Shown one piece after another: positions 44,530 through 52,400 of a DNA stretch of 64,000 nucleotides. The position numbers and the translations under genes were made by a program. Within the stretch, counting starts at the first letter, position 1. Every line of letters begins with the position of its first letter. The DNA is from Roseiflexaceae bacterium. Its GTDB lineage: Bacteria > Chloroflexota > Chloroflexia > Chloroflexales > Roseiflexaceae. Location of the stretch: the NCBI GenBank assembly GCA_947450095.1, contig CANFUF010000001.1, positions 1 through 64,000 of the forward strand. Direction: 5' to 3'. The notes below the pieces were generated by a model. That model made no database searches, had not been told where the DNA came from, and worked only from the letters and a program-made list of their open reading frames with translations.

Positions 44530-45351
44530 TTAATGCGTCCAGCCCAACAAGCGTTGCGCCTTCGTGCAGTCGTACATGCCCTCGTTGTGCGCCAATTCCT
44601 TGGTCACTTTCACCTGAGGGAACCATTGGGCAATCAAATCACTGGTCGATTCGGCCATCACCGTGGTCGGCGACACAATATAAAAGGCTTCGTGGCCAAT
44701 ATATTGGGCATCGACAATCGCCATACAAGCGCGGGCAGCTGATTCCCCGAGTGTATACGCCCAAAGTTGCTTGGCATTCATGTCGAAGTTTTTATTGGCG
44801 CGTTCTTGCGCCAATGCCAAATCTTCGACCACCCAGTGGAAGCGCAACGAGGCAATCGTCATGTCTTCGTAGCGCCGTGCAATCGAATCACCTTGGAGCT
44901 CGCAAATCCACTTCGACAAGCTATACGGATCTTCGCTATAGGTAGGGTGCAATTCGTTGACCGGCAAATAATCATATGTGGGCCAACGACTATACACCGC
45001 GCCGATCGCGTTGATACTCGAGGCCTGCGCCACCCGTTTGATGCCACAATTCGCCGCCGCCAACAAAGCATTGTAGCTACTCGTGACATTGTTGTTGTGC
45101 ACCACATGGTCAGGATGACCGCGGGGTGCTGGGATGGCCGCCAAGTGGATGAGCACTTCATAGCCATTGATGGCATCATAAAACGCTTGGTAATCAGACA
45201 ATTCGGCACTCACAAAGTCAACACTGTCAGGCACACTCCCTGCCGGCGGTGCCACCCGATCAATGTTGCGTACCGTATGCCCTTGCTCCACCGCCATGCG
45301 GAGCACATGCTTACCGACGCTCCCACTCCCACCAGTTACCGCAATACGCAC
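44530..45351 (-). CDS. NAD-dependent epimerase/dehydratase, second uronate-dehydrogenase-like copy
   Basis: A 273-residue extended SDR, paralogous over its whole length to the protein at 34873-35700: TGGSGSVGKHV, HLAAIPAPRG, ASSINAIG (catalytic Ser) and YSLSK (YxxxK) occur in the same order and spacing. Both end in a conserved KAQRLLGW or KAANLLGW. Two copies on opposite sides of the locus suggest that each serves a different uronate epimer or that one is regulated separately. A simple repeat lies just upstream of its start. Confidence 0.75.
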   Translation of the reverse strand: MRIAVTGGSGSVGKHVLRMAVEQGHTVRNIDRVAPPAGSVPDSVDFVSAELSDYQAFYDAINGYEVLIHLAAIPAPRGHPDHVVHNNNVTSSYNALLAAANCGIKRVAQASSINAIGAVYSRWPTYDYLPVNELHPTYSEDPYSLSKWICELQGDSIARRYEDMTIASLRFHWVVEDLALAQERANKNFDMNAKQLWAYTLGESAARACMAIVDAQYIGHEAFYIVSPTTVMAESTSDLIAQWFPQVKVTKELAHNEGMYDCTKAQRLLGWTH

Positions 45352-45363
45352 GTTTACTCCTTT

Positions 45364-45436
45364 ATGAAGTAGGAAGTAGGAAGTATGAAGGAGGAAGTAT
45401 GAAGTGAAGTTGGAAGTAATGAAGTTATGAAGTAAC
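45364..45436. repeat. Degenerate GGAAGTATGAA simple repeat
   Basis: About six imperfect copies of an 11-14-base GAAGTAGGAAGTATGAAG-type unit fill the gap between uxuA and the epimerase gene. It is purine-rich on the plus strand and includes several stray ATG and AGGA words. No gene is present; it may be a slippage-prone spacer. Confidence 0.75.
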
Positions 45437-45472
45437 AGTTACCACCAACGCACTTCCATCTCCCCCTTCGCC

Positions 45473-46450
45473 TTATTTCTGACCGAACACTACTTCACGC
45501 AAACCACGGATATAGCCAATGGCATACAAGCGTCCAAACGCCGAATAACCGGCGTTTTCGTTGCTGTCACCAGCTACCGTCGGCACATGGTCGGGGCGCA
45601 ATACCCCTTCAAAGCCAATATCTTTGTAGGCCTGCATACAGGCCACCATGTCGGTTTTGCCAGCATCGTGCCATGACTCTTCAAACTTGTCTTTGGTGCC
45701 GATCACATCACGGAAGTGCACAAAGAACAGCTTGTTTTGCTTGCCGAATTGGCGAATCACGCTGGGCAAATCGTCGGTCATCAAGGTGAAATTGCCTTGG
45801 CACATCGTGATACCATTGACCGGGCTGGGAATCATGTCAACCAAGCGTTGGAAGTTTTCGACGGTGCGCATAATCCGCCCAACGCCACGAATCGGTGAAC
45901 GGGGGGGATCATCGGGGTGCATCGCCAATTTCACGCCGGCTTTTTCGGCGACGGGCACGATCCGCTTCATGAAGTATTCGAGGTTGGTCCACAATTCTTC
46001 TTCGCTAATCGGGCCGTTTTCCGTATTGGGGGCGCCTTCCATCAAGGCGTTATCATAACTCGTCACCACACTGCCACCGCGTGACGGGGTGGTGGTTGAG
46101 GTACGCATCCAATTGAAGTCGGTCATCCATTCGTAGCACCATACCGGAATCTTGAGGCGGCCCATGTTTTCGATCAGCTGACACGCCACGTCGATTTCGG
46201 CATCACGACCAGGCAAACCACGCTTGGCCAAATTCAACGGCGGACGCGCCTCGATGACTTCGAGGGCAAAACCGGCATCTTCGTAGCGTTGCTTCATGCG
46301 CAACAACGGCAGATAATCGCACGGTCCGTCAGTGCCATTAAATGGCTCATTGAATGGCAAGCCACCGACGGCATAATCAATCCCACACTGCTTCGACAAC
46401 GTCCACAACATCGATGGTGTGGGTGGCAAAAACTCGGCAATCTTAATCAT
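45473..46450 (-). CDS. uxuA: Mannonate dehydratase, UxuA type
   Basis: A 325-residue xylose-isomerase-like TIM-barrel enzyme that dehydrates D-mannonate to 2-keto-3-deoxygluconate in the isomerase route of glucuronate breakdown. Metal-binding and catalytic positions match UxuA: AMHPDDPP (His), TMCQGN (Cys), FVHFRDV (His/Arg) and LRPDHVP (Asp-His). It is shorter than the ~390-residue enterobacterial enzyme, as are many non-enteric UxuA proteins. AAGGAG lies before the ATG. It is encoded with transporter, epimerase and CBM9-like genes, supporting a uronate-oligomer catabolic block. No uxaC or uxuB is visible in the window. Confidence 0.88.
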   Translation of the reverse strand: MIKIAEFLPPTPSMLWTLSKQCGIDYAVGGLPFNEPFNGTDGPCDYLPLLRMKQRYEDAGFALEVIEARPPLNLAKRGLPGRDAEIDVACQLIENMGRLKIPVWCYEWMTDFNWMRTSTTTPSRGGSVVTSYDNALMEGAPNTENGPISEEELWTNLEYFMKRIVPVAEKAGVKLAMHPDDPPRSPIRGVGRIMRTVENFQRLVDMIPSPVNGITMCQGNFTLMTDDLPSVIRQFGKQNKLFFVHFRDVIGTKDKFEESWHDAGKTDMVACMQAYKDIGFEGVLRPDHVPTVAGDSNENAGYSAFGRLYAIGYIRGLREVVFGQK

Positions 46451-46461
46451 GAAGAACTCCT

Positions 46462-47424
46462 TTATTCTGCATCGAGTTGCACTTGTACCGACCAGCTCCG
46501 CTGCTGGCCTGGATGCAACGTGGCATACGTAGTAGTCCGACTATAGGCATCGCTCAAGCGATCATAGACGCCAATGGCTGGTTCGATACCCATATTATAA
46601 TTGGGACTTTCACCATCATTGCTCCATGCGCCCGCATTGATAAACACCGCCAGCTGTGGGATTTCGGCGCTGTCCCAGCGCATCGTCAAGCGCCCATTGG
46701 CAGCCTGCAAGGCCACCCAACCGCTGGGCAAAACATCACTATATAACTTGGCCGTCATGGCACTGGTTACCGCAGGAAGGTGCGTCAGATCCAACACGCG
46801 TTGATCGGGCAACACAATTGACTCAGGTGCATCACTGACCAATTCGCCTTGGTGATTGGCATGTAAAAACGTCGTGCCCGCCGGGGTATACAAGGCCATG
46901 CCTGGCTCCAATGATACCAGCGGGTGGGCACACCAAATCCATTGTAAATCGGCTTCGCCGTGATTTTTGACACGATACGTCACATCAATGGACGCATCAG
47001 CGCCGATTTCGATTGAGCGCATAAACGTATACGGCAAGGTCAAGCCTTCCCACACACAGGTATACACCACGGCATCGTCCTGTACCAGCCATGTCACCGT
47101 CGGTGTCTGACACCACAACTCCCCATGGTCGGCGAGCGCCGTACCCTGCCACGGTGCGGCCGGGTAGTCACACGGGCCGACCGTGGGGAAGCATTCGTCC
47201 CAGCCACCGGTATCGGCCACCGCCACATAATTAGCGGTTGACGGCACTTGTTGGTAGGGCATACGGGGGTGGCGCCACAGCCATTCACGGCCGGTGCGCC
47301 GATCCATCAAACGCGTCATTTTGCCACCCAAGGTGGGGATATACTCGCATTCGATCACAGCGTTTTGCACCACAACGCGGGTAAACCCATCGTCGCCATG
47401 ATATTCGTGTTTGTGAATGGTCAT
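46462..47424 (-). CDS. Aldose 1-epimerase-like protein
   Basis: A 320-residue galactose-mutarotase-fold protein. A His in the WCAHPLV segment and a Glu in MGIEPAIGVYD occupy the usual catalytic acid/base positions; the N-terminal YIPTLGGKMTRL is the first conserved strand. Such proteins interconvert sugar anomers, and the wide family includes non-enzymatic carbohydrate binders. Its ATG overlaps the stop of the CBM9-like gene upstream by 4 bp, so it is translationally coupled. In this operon it may supply the anomer needed by the dehydrogenase-like enzymes. Confidence 0.85.
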   Translation of the reverse strand: MTIHKHEYHGDDGFTRVVVQNAVIECEYIPTLGGKMTRLMDRRTGREWLWRHPRMPYQQVPSTANYVAVADTGGWDECFPTVGPCDYPAAPWQGTALADHGELWCQTPTVTWLVQDDAVVYTCVWEGLTLPYTFMRSIEIGADASIDVTYRVKNHGEADLQWIWCAHPLVSLEPGMALYTPAGTTFLHANHQGELVSDAPESIVLPDQRVLDLTHLPAVTSAMTAKLYSDVLPSGWVALQAANGRLTMRWDSAEIPQLAVFINAGAWSNDGESPNYNMGIEPAIGVYDRLSDAYSRTTTYATLHPGQQRSWSVQVQLDAE

Positions 47425-48266
47425 GGTTGCGCCATCACATCGTCGTCGCTAAAGATGATTTTGGTGAAGCGCTCGGGAATATGGTTGTCGTTCGATCCCA
47501 CCGCACCCCAACTCCAGGCTGCCGGTTGCGACACCACTTGGCCGGCTAGTTCCAAGCGCTGAAAGCGCCCAAAAAAGATGTTCCATTCGTCGCCCGCCTT
47601 GGGTGGGAGTGATCGCCCCTGCCCGAGGTGCTTCATGCCACTCCACGGGAATGCTAATTCCACACGCCAGCCTTTGTCAACGACGGCCGGGTTATTGATT
47701 TGACCATCGACAAACACGGCGCTTTGTAGGCCAGGCATATCCCAATCGCGGTAAGCCCAGCGCAGGCCACGGGGGTGCGTGCCCCGCCAAAAGTGGTGGC
47801 CGACCCGGTCATGATTACCACCAAACAAAATCGCAGCGTGATCGTGGACATCGAATTCGGGAGTATCCCAGTAGCTTCCTTTGCGCCAGGCATCTTGCCA
47901 GACAAAAAAGACTTCGTAGATGGTGCCCAGGGCATTGATTTCGAATTCATAGTAACAATCGCCGCCATCAATAAAGACCTCTACGTCATTTTCCAAAAAA
48001 ACTAACGCATCGCGCGTGGCTTGGGTGGCCGTTACAAACGGTTCTTCGACCCAAAATCCCACATACAATGCGTCATCATCCCAGACCACGGAACACTGGG
48101 TATCAAATGGCCCAGGGCCACCACTAATCATGTCGACAAACCGCGGCGAACGCGCCGCGCGTTGCCATACCGGACTCTGCAACCGCCCATCCATGGCTGG
48201 TTTTTGTGAGGTGCGCTTGCAGATGTACTGCAGCTGCTGATCTGGGGTCCAATCGGAGACAATCAT
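47421..48266 (-). CDS. Carbohydrate-binding family 9-like domain protein, cytosolic
   Basis: A 281-residue protein matching the CBM9-like beta-sandwich found in xylanases and as a stand-alone protein: DGRLQSPVWQRAARSPRFVD, the CSVVWDDDALYVGFWVEEP stretch, and DVEVFIDGGDCYYEFEINALG are typical. There is no signal peptide and no catalytic domain. It probably acts inside the cell, for instance as a sugar-binding or handling protein. AAGGA precedes ATG 48266, making it preferable to longer starts. It begins the catabolic part of the block, just after a likely terminator that follows the transporter genes. Confidence 0.78.
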   Translation of the reverse strand: MIVSDWTPDQQLQYICKRTSQKPAMDGRLQSPVWQRAARSPRFVDMISGGPGPFDTQCSVVWDDDALYVGFWVEEPFVTATQATRDALVFLENDVEVFIDGGDCYYEFEINALGTIYEVFFVWQDAWRKGSYWDTPEFDVHDHAAILFGGNHDRVGHHFWRGTHPRGLRWAYRDWDMPGLQSAVFVDGQINNPAVVDKGWRVELAFPWSGMKHLGQGRSLPPKAGDEWNIFFGRFQRLELAGQVVSQPAAWSWGAVGSNDNHIPERFTKIIFSDDDVMAQP

Positions 48267-48282
48267 TGTCGTCCTTTTCATG

Positions 48283-48312
48283 AAAAAGGGGCGTACCACC
48301 CGGCACGCCCCT
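48283..48312 (-). terminator. Terminator after the ABC transporter genes
   Basis: On the minus strand, AGGGGCGTGCC-GGGT-GGTACGCCCCT (one mismatch) is followed by TTTTTC. It lies between oppF-like and the CBM9-like gene, so the transporter may be transcribed at a higher level than the catabolic genes. Confidence 0.7.
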
Positions 48313-48324
48313 CAACCATTCCGC

Positions 48325-49341
48325 TTATACCGGCAATACGTCAGTCAACTGTGTGGCCGGCAATACCGGGTTGTTGTCGTACAACACACACGATGCCACC
48401 TGCGTTTGGGCAACGCGGTACAAGGGTGGTGGTGTGTGCAGACAGCTATCTTTGACATGGGGGCAACGTGCCGCAAACCGGCAACCTTTGCCACCTTTAT
48501 CGGTAGTCTCAGATTCTTTGACCATCATGCCGTCGCTGCCCCAGCGGCGGTCAACATCTGGCCACGGAATCGAGTCAATCAATAAGCGAGTATAGGGATG
48601 TTGGGGTTTTTGGATGACATTATCAATGTCGCCCGCTTCCATCACACCACCCTTGTAAAGCACCACAATCGAATTAGCGACATGGTAGGCGGTGGTCAGG
48701 TCGTGGGTGATATAAATAATCGACACGCCATGATCGCGATGCAAACTACGCAACGATTCGAGGATGTTGGCGCGCAGTGATGCATCGACCATCGACACTG
48801 GCTCGTCAGCCACCAGCACTTTAGGCTTGAGCAACAAGGCCCGTGCCACATTGATGCGCTGGCGCTGTCCACCCGACAACTGGTGGGGAAAGCGGCCGAG
48901 GATGTCTTCGGGGCGCAAACCAACCGAACTCAACGCTTCTTCCATTTTGTTGCGGGCATCGGCTTTTGACTTGGCCAATTTGAATTTTTCGATGGGCACC
49001 GTCAACAAATGGTCAACCGTATAAAACGGATTGAACACCGCAAACGGATCTTGGAAGACGGCTTGGACTTCGCGGCGATAATTCAAGCGATCTTCGCCAC
49101 GCAACTTGTTAATGTTTTTGCCTTTGTAGAGGATTTCGCCCTTAGTTGGGTCGATAAATCCCAGCAATAACATTGCCAAGGTGGTTTTTCCGCTACCGCT
49201 CTCACCGGCCACCGTCATAATGGTGGGCTCGTCTTCTTTGAGGGTCATCGAAAAATCTGCCAAGGCAGTTGTCCCTGCCTCAGAGAAATACCCACGAGTG
49301 TAGGTTTTGGTTACATTACGAAACTCGAGCAAATTTGCCAC
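48325..49341 (-). CDS. Oligopeptide/oligosaccharide ABC transporter ATP-binding protein (OppF type)
   Basis: A 338-residue ATPase: Walker A in GESGSGKTT near 50, Q-loop VFQDPFAVF, signature LSGGQRQR, Walker B VLVADEPVS and the switch His in ITHDL. The C-terminal oligo-HPY region has QKPQHPYTR and four conserved Cys (CRFAARCP, CLHTPP) that may bind an iron-sulfur cluster as in dipeptide transporters. GTG 49341 with GGAAGGGG upstream is chosen over ATG 49371, which lies inside the preceding gene. It is the fifth gene of the Opp-type operon. Confidence 0.9.
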   Translation of the reverse strand: MANLLEFRNVTKTYTRGYFSEAGTTALADFSMTLKEDEPTIMTVAGESGSGKTTLAMLLLGFIDPTKGEILYKGKNINKLRGEDRLNYRREVQAVFQDPFAVFNPFYTVDHLLTVPIEKFKLAKSKADARNKMEEALSSVGLRPEDILGRFPHQLSGGQRQRINVARALLLKPKVLVADEPVSMVDASLRANILESLRSLHRDHGVSIIYITHDLTTAYHVANSIVVLYKGGVMEAGDIDNVIQKPQHPYTRLLIDSIPWPDVDRRWGSDGMMVKESETTDKGGKGCRFAARCPHVKDSCLHTPPPLYRVAQTQVASCVLYDNNPVLPATQLTDVLPV

Positions 49342-49343
49342 GG

Positions 49344-50309
49344 CTATGCCCCTTCCGTATAGAGATGACATGCAACCAGACGATTACCTTCGTATTCTTT
49401 TACGTCGGGAATCGTCGTTTTGCAGACATCCATTGCTTGTGGACAACGGGGGTGGAATGCACAACCGTTGGGAATCCGCAACAGTGATGGTGCTAAACCA
49501 GCAATCCCTTGGAAGACCCCTTTGTTTGACAAATTGGGCAAACTTTTGATGAGCGCTTGCGCATAGGGATGCATCGGCTTACTAAACATGTCACGCACGG
49601 TACTGACCTCGGTCAAGCGCCCTGCATACATCACCGCCACTTTATCAACAAACTGTGCCATCAAGCCCATGTCGTGCCCGATCAGGATTACGGCAGTGCC
49701 CATTTCTTTTTGGACACGGTCGATGGTTTCCATCACTTGACGTTGCGTCACCACATCGAGCGCACTGGTGGGCTCGTCGGCGATGATGACCTGTGGTTTG
49801 AGCAAAATCCCAATGGCGATACAGACACGTTGCTTCATGCCACCGCTCAACTCATGTGCATACATCTGAAAGACGTTGCGTTTGAGATCGACTGACTCGA
49901 GCGCCTGCATGCATTGCTCGGTCATATCAGCTTGTGACATATTAGGGACGTGGGCTTTGATAGCATCAACCATCTGAGCGCCAATCCGCATGACCGGATT
50001 GAGCGAGTTCATGGCACCTTGGGGAATATAGGCGATACGGCTCAAGCGCGCGAGGCGCATTTCTTCGTCGTTGAGTGAAATCAAATCGACGCCGCCGACA
50101 GTCACGCTGCCACTTTCGATGCGGCCAGGCGCTTTGATCATGCGCATCATGGCCAAGGCCATGGTGCTCTTGCCAGAGCCCGATTCGCCTACGAGGCCCA
50201 GTTTTTCACCGGCATTGAGGTCCAAATTCACGCGATTCAACGCAGTTGCGCGGCCCAAATCGGTGTAGTATGACACTTGGAGGTCACGTATTTGCAAAAT
50301 TGGTGTCAT
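49344..50309 (-). CDS. Oligopeptide/oligosaccharide ABC transporter ATP-binding protein (OppD type)
   Basis: A 321-residue ATPase pairing with the OppF-type subunit: Walker A GESGSGKST, signature LSGGMKQR, Walker B VIIADEPTSALD, switch IGHDM, and a C-terminal oligo-HPY extension with SKPMHPYAQ and CAFHPRCP. ATG 50309 starts 5 bp after the stop of the OppC-type gene. Opp-family importers in several thermophiles and Chloroflexota carry oligosaccharides rather than peptides, and the surrounding catabolic genes favour that here. Confidence 0.9.
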   Translation of the reverse strand: MTPILQIRDLQVSYYTDLGRATALNRVNLDLNAGEKLGLVGESGSGKSTMALAMMRMIKAPGRIESGSVTVGGVDLISLNDEEMRLARLSRIAYIPQGAMNSLNPVMRIGAQMVDAIKAHVPNMSQADMTEQCMQALESVDLKRNVFQMYAHELSGGMKQRVCIAIGILLKPQVIIADEPTSALDVVTQRQVMETIDRVQKEMGTAVILIGHDMGLMAQFVDKVAVMYAGRLTEVSTVRDMFSKPMHPYAQALIKSLPNLSNKGVFQGIAGLAPSLLRIPNGCAFHPRCPQAMDVCKTTIPDVKEYEGNRLVACHLYTEGA

Positions 50310-50313
50310 GCAC

Positions 50314-51240
50314 TTACTCCGTTCGCCGTACACGTGGGTTGGCCAATTCGTCCAAACCCATGTTGATTAGTGCCAAAGAACTCAAAATTAGCACCATGGC
50401 TGTTGCCGGCCAAATCGGCCACCACCACCAACCATTGAAGAAGGCACCTTGGGATTGTGCACCCCAAATAATGTTGCCCAACAACGGCTCACGCAATGGT
50501 CCCAAGCCGACAATGGCGAGGTAGAACGACGCAAAGACGCTCCCAAATACTTGACTTACAAAGGCTGCCGCAATAAACGGCAATAGATTGGGCAGAATTT
50601 CCCCGAAAATAATCCCGCCATTACCCACACCCGACAACTTGGCGACAGCCACAAATTGGCGCTCTTTCATCGACAAAACTTGCGAGCGGATAACGAGAGT
50701 AGGACCCATCCAGGCTAGCATCACCACAATCCACGCCATGGTAAAGATTGTCACATCGCGTTTATCGAGTGATGACGCAATAATGATTTGAATCATAAAT
50801 ACCGGTATCGGCGTGAGAATTTGGCAGATACCTTTGATGATCATGTCAAAAACACCACCAAAGTACGCCGAGGTAAAGCCCAAAATCACCCCAATCAACG
50901 TCCCTGCGGCACCAGCCAACACACCAATCAAGGCGGTTTGCCACATACCAGTCACCATCACGGCATGCATGTCACGACCAAAGAAATCCGAACCCATCGG
51001 GTATTTACCGGGCCAATCTTTGGCACTAAAATCCAAAATCCCTGGTGGTTGCTTAGGCCTTACAGCCAACGGATAGGCGTTCTTGGGTTTGATTTGGAAG
51101 AAACCAATCCCCGTAAACAATATCAAAAAGAGCAAAATCCCTAACCCATACCCAAGGCTCTTGTTCCGGCGCAAATACCCACCAAACAATTTTAGTCGGC
51201 TGGGTTGAATCGGCGGAGCCGTCGTTGTCAACGTTGTCAT
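50314..51240 (-). CDS. ABC transporter permease (OppC/DppC type)
   Basis: A 308-residue membrane protein. The N-terminal ~30 residues are cytosolic; the first TM helix and the long periplasmic loop precede five more helices. The permease EAA-like loop reads AVAKLSGVGNGGIIFGEILPNLLP, the OppC pattern that docks on the ATPase. AAGGAG precedes ATG 51240. Confidence 0.9.
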   Translation of the reverse strand: MTTLTTTAPPIQPSRLKLFGGYLRRNKSLGYGLGILLFLILFTGIGFFQIKPKNAYPLAVRPKQPPGILDFSAKDWPGKYPMGSDFFGRDMHAVMVTGMWQTALIGVLAGAAGTLIGVILGFTSAYFGGVFDMIIKGICQILTPIPVFMIQIIIASSLDKRDVTIFTMAWIVVMLAWMGPTLVIRSQVLSMKERQFVAVAKLSGVGNGGIIFGEILPNLLPFIAAAFVSQVFGSVFASFYLAIVGLGPLREPLLGNIIWGAQSQGAFFNGWWWWPIWPATAMVLILSSLALINMGLDELANPRVRRTE

Positions 51241-51250
51241 TACACGCTCC

Positions 51251-52249
51251 TTATTCTTGTTTGATACGGGGATCAAGAAATGGATACAAGAATTCCACTA
51301 ATACCATCAACGTCGCTACAGACATGGTAATAAACAACACAATGCCGTAAATCACCATAAAGTCGTTGGCACGAATGGCTTCCCCTAACTTTGAACCAAG
51401 CCCAGGCAACGCATAGAGTCCTTCAACCACTGCACCCGACGTAATCAAGCTACCGAGTGCCAACGCAAACCCCGTCACTTGGGGTAACAAGGCATTGCGG
51501 AGATAGTAATTACGAAAAATCGTGCGACCATCGAGGCCTTTGTGTTCTGCAAAATTAACGTAGTCTTCACCTTGGATGGTGATACCCATACCGCGCATCG
51601 ACAATACCCAGCCACCAACAGAGCCAAGAATCATCGAAATCGCTGGTAATACTTGGTGCCACATAATATCCAACACAAACCTGAATGACCAATCAGGGGC
51701 AGTACCTGTTGAATATGCTTGTCCCAGAGGGAATAATTTCAATTTAAACGCCAAGAAAAAGAGCAAGAAAATCGCTAACAATACCGGTGGTACCCCGGTA
51801 AACATGATAAACGGCGTTGCAACCGCACGTAACCAACCCGGAGATCGCGGCCAGGCTGCGACTGCACCAAGTAAATTACCGATGAGAAACGATAAAATCG
51901 CCGACACAAACAACAGTGATATCGTCCATGGCAGTGAATTATAAATAATTTGTGTCACGGTCATGGGGAAACGGCTCAGTGATACGCCCAAATCAAAACG
52001 AGCGATACTGCCGATATAGTCAGTGTATTGTTGGAGAAGTGGCTTATCCAAACCAAATTTTTTGTTGTATGAAGCCACAATGACTTCGAGGTCAGCGGCA
52101 GCAAAACCACCGGTACGGGATAATTCAGCAAAACGTTCGCGGATAGGATTACGGTTTGACAAACGTGGCACAAAAAACGTAATGGTAGAGGCCGCCCAAA
52201 CTACCATTAAAAGAAACGCTAGTCGCCGAAGGATTAATCGCAATCTCAC
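51251..52249 (-). CDS. ABC transporter permease (OppB/DppB type)
   Basis: A 332-residue membrane protein with an N-terminal TM helix and five more TM helices. The docking loop has NFAEHKGLDGRTIFRNYYLRNALLPQ, matching the OppB family (usually AKGL...RHALRNALLP). It starts 10 bp before the OppC-type gene and follows the binding-protein gene after a hairpin. Confidence 0.9.
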   Translation of the reverse strand: MRLRLILRRLAFLLMVVWAASTITFFVPRLSNRNPIRERFAELSRTGGFAAADLEVIVASYNKKFGLDKPLLQQYTDYIGSIARFDLGVSLSRFPMTVTQIIYNSLPWTISLLFVSAILSFLIGNLLGAVAAWPRSPGWLRAVATPFIMFTGVPPVLLAIFLLFFLAFKLKLFPLGQAYSTGTAPDWSFRFVLDIMWHQVLPAISMILGSVGGWVLSMRGMGITIQGEDYVNFAEHKGLDGRTIFRNYYLRNALLPQVTGFALALGSLITSGAVVEGLYALPGLGSKLGEAIRANDFMVIYGIVLFITMSVATLMVLVEFLYPFLDPRIKQE

Positions 52250-52355
52250 AGTACTCTCCTAGCCTTCAGCCGGTGGATAGACAACGCCATCGTTGTGGCG
52301 AGCACTATACATTTGAGGTGTTTGTAGGGTTATGGGGATGAGGGGGCGTACAAGA

Positions 52356-52387
52356 ACCGTCCGACACCCCGAAAGATGTCGGACGGT
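52356..52387 (-). terminator. Hairpin between binding-protein and permease genes
   Basis: A perfect 11-bp stem, ACCGTCCGACA / TGTCGGACGGT. No T-run on the minus strand. Such hairpins commonly keep binding-protein mRNA more abundant than permease mRNA. Confidence 0.6.
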
Positions 52388-52400
52388 AAATCAACCAAGA

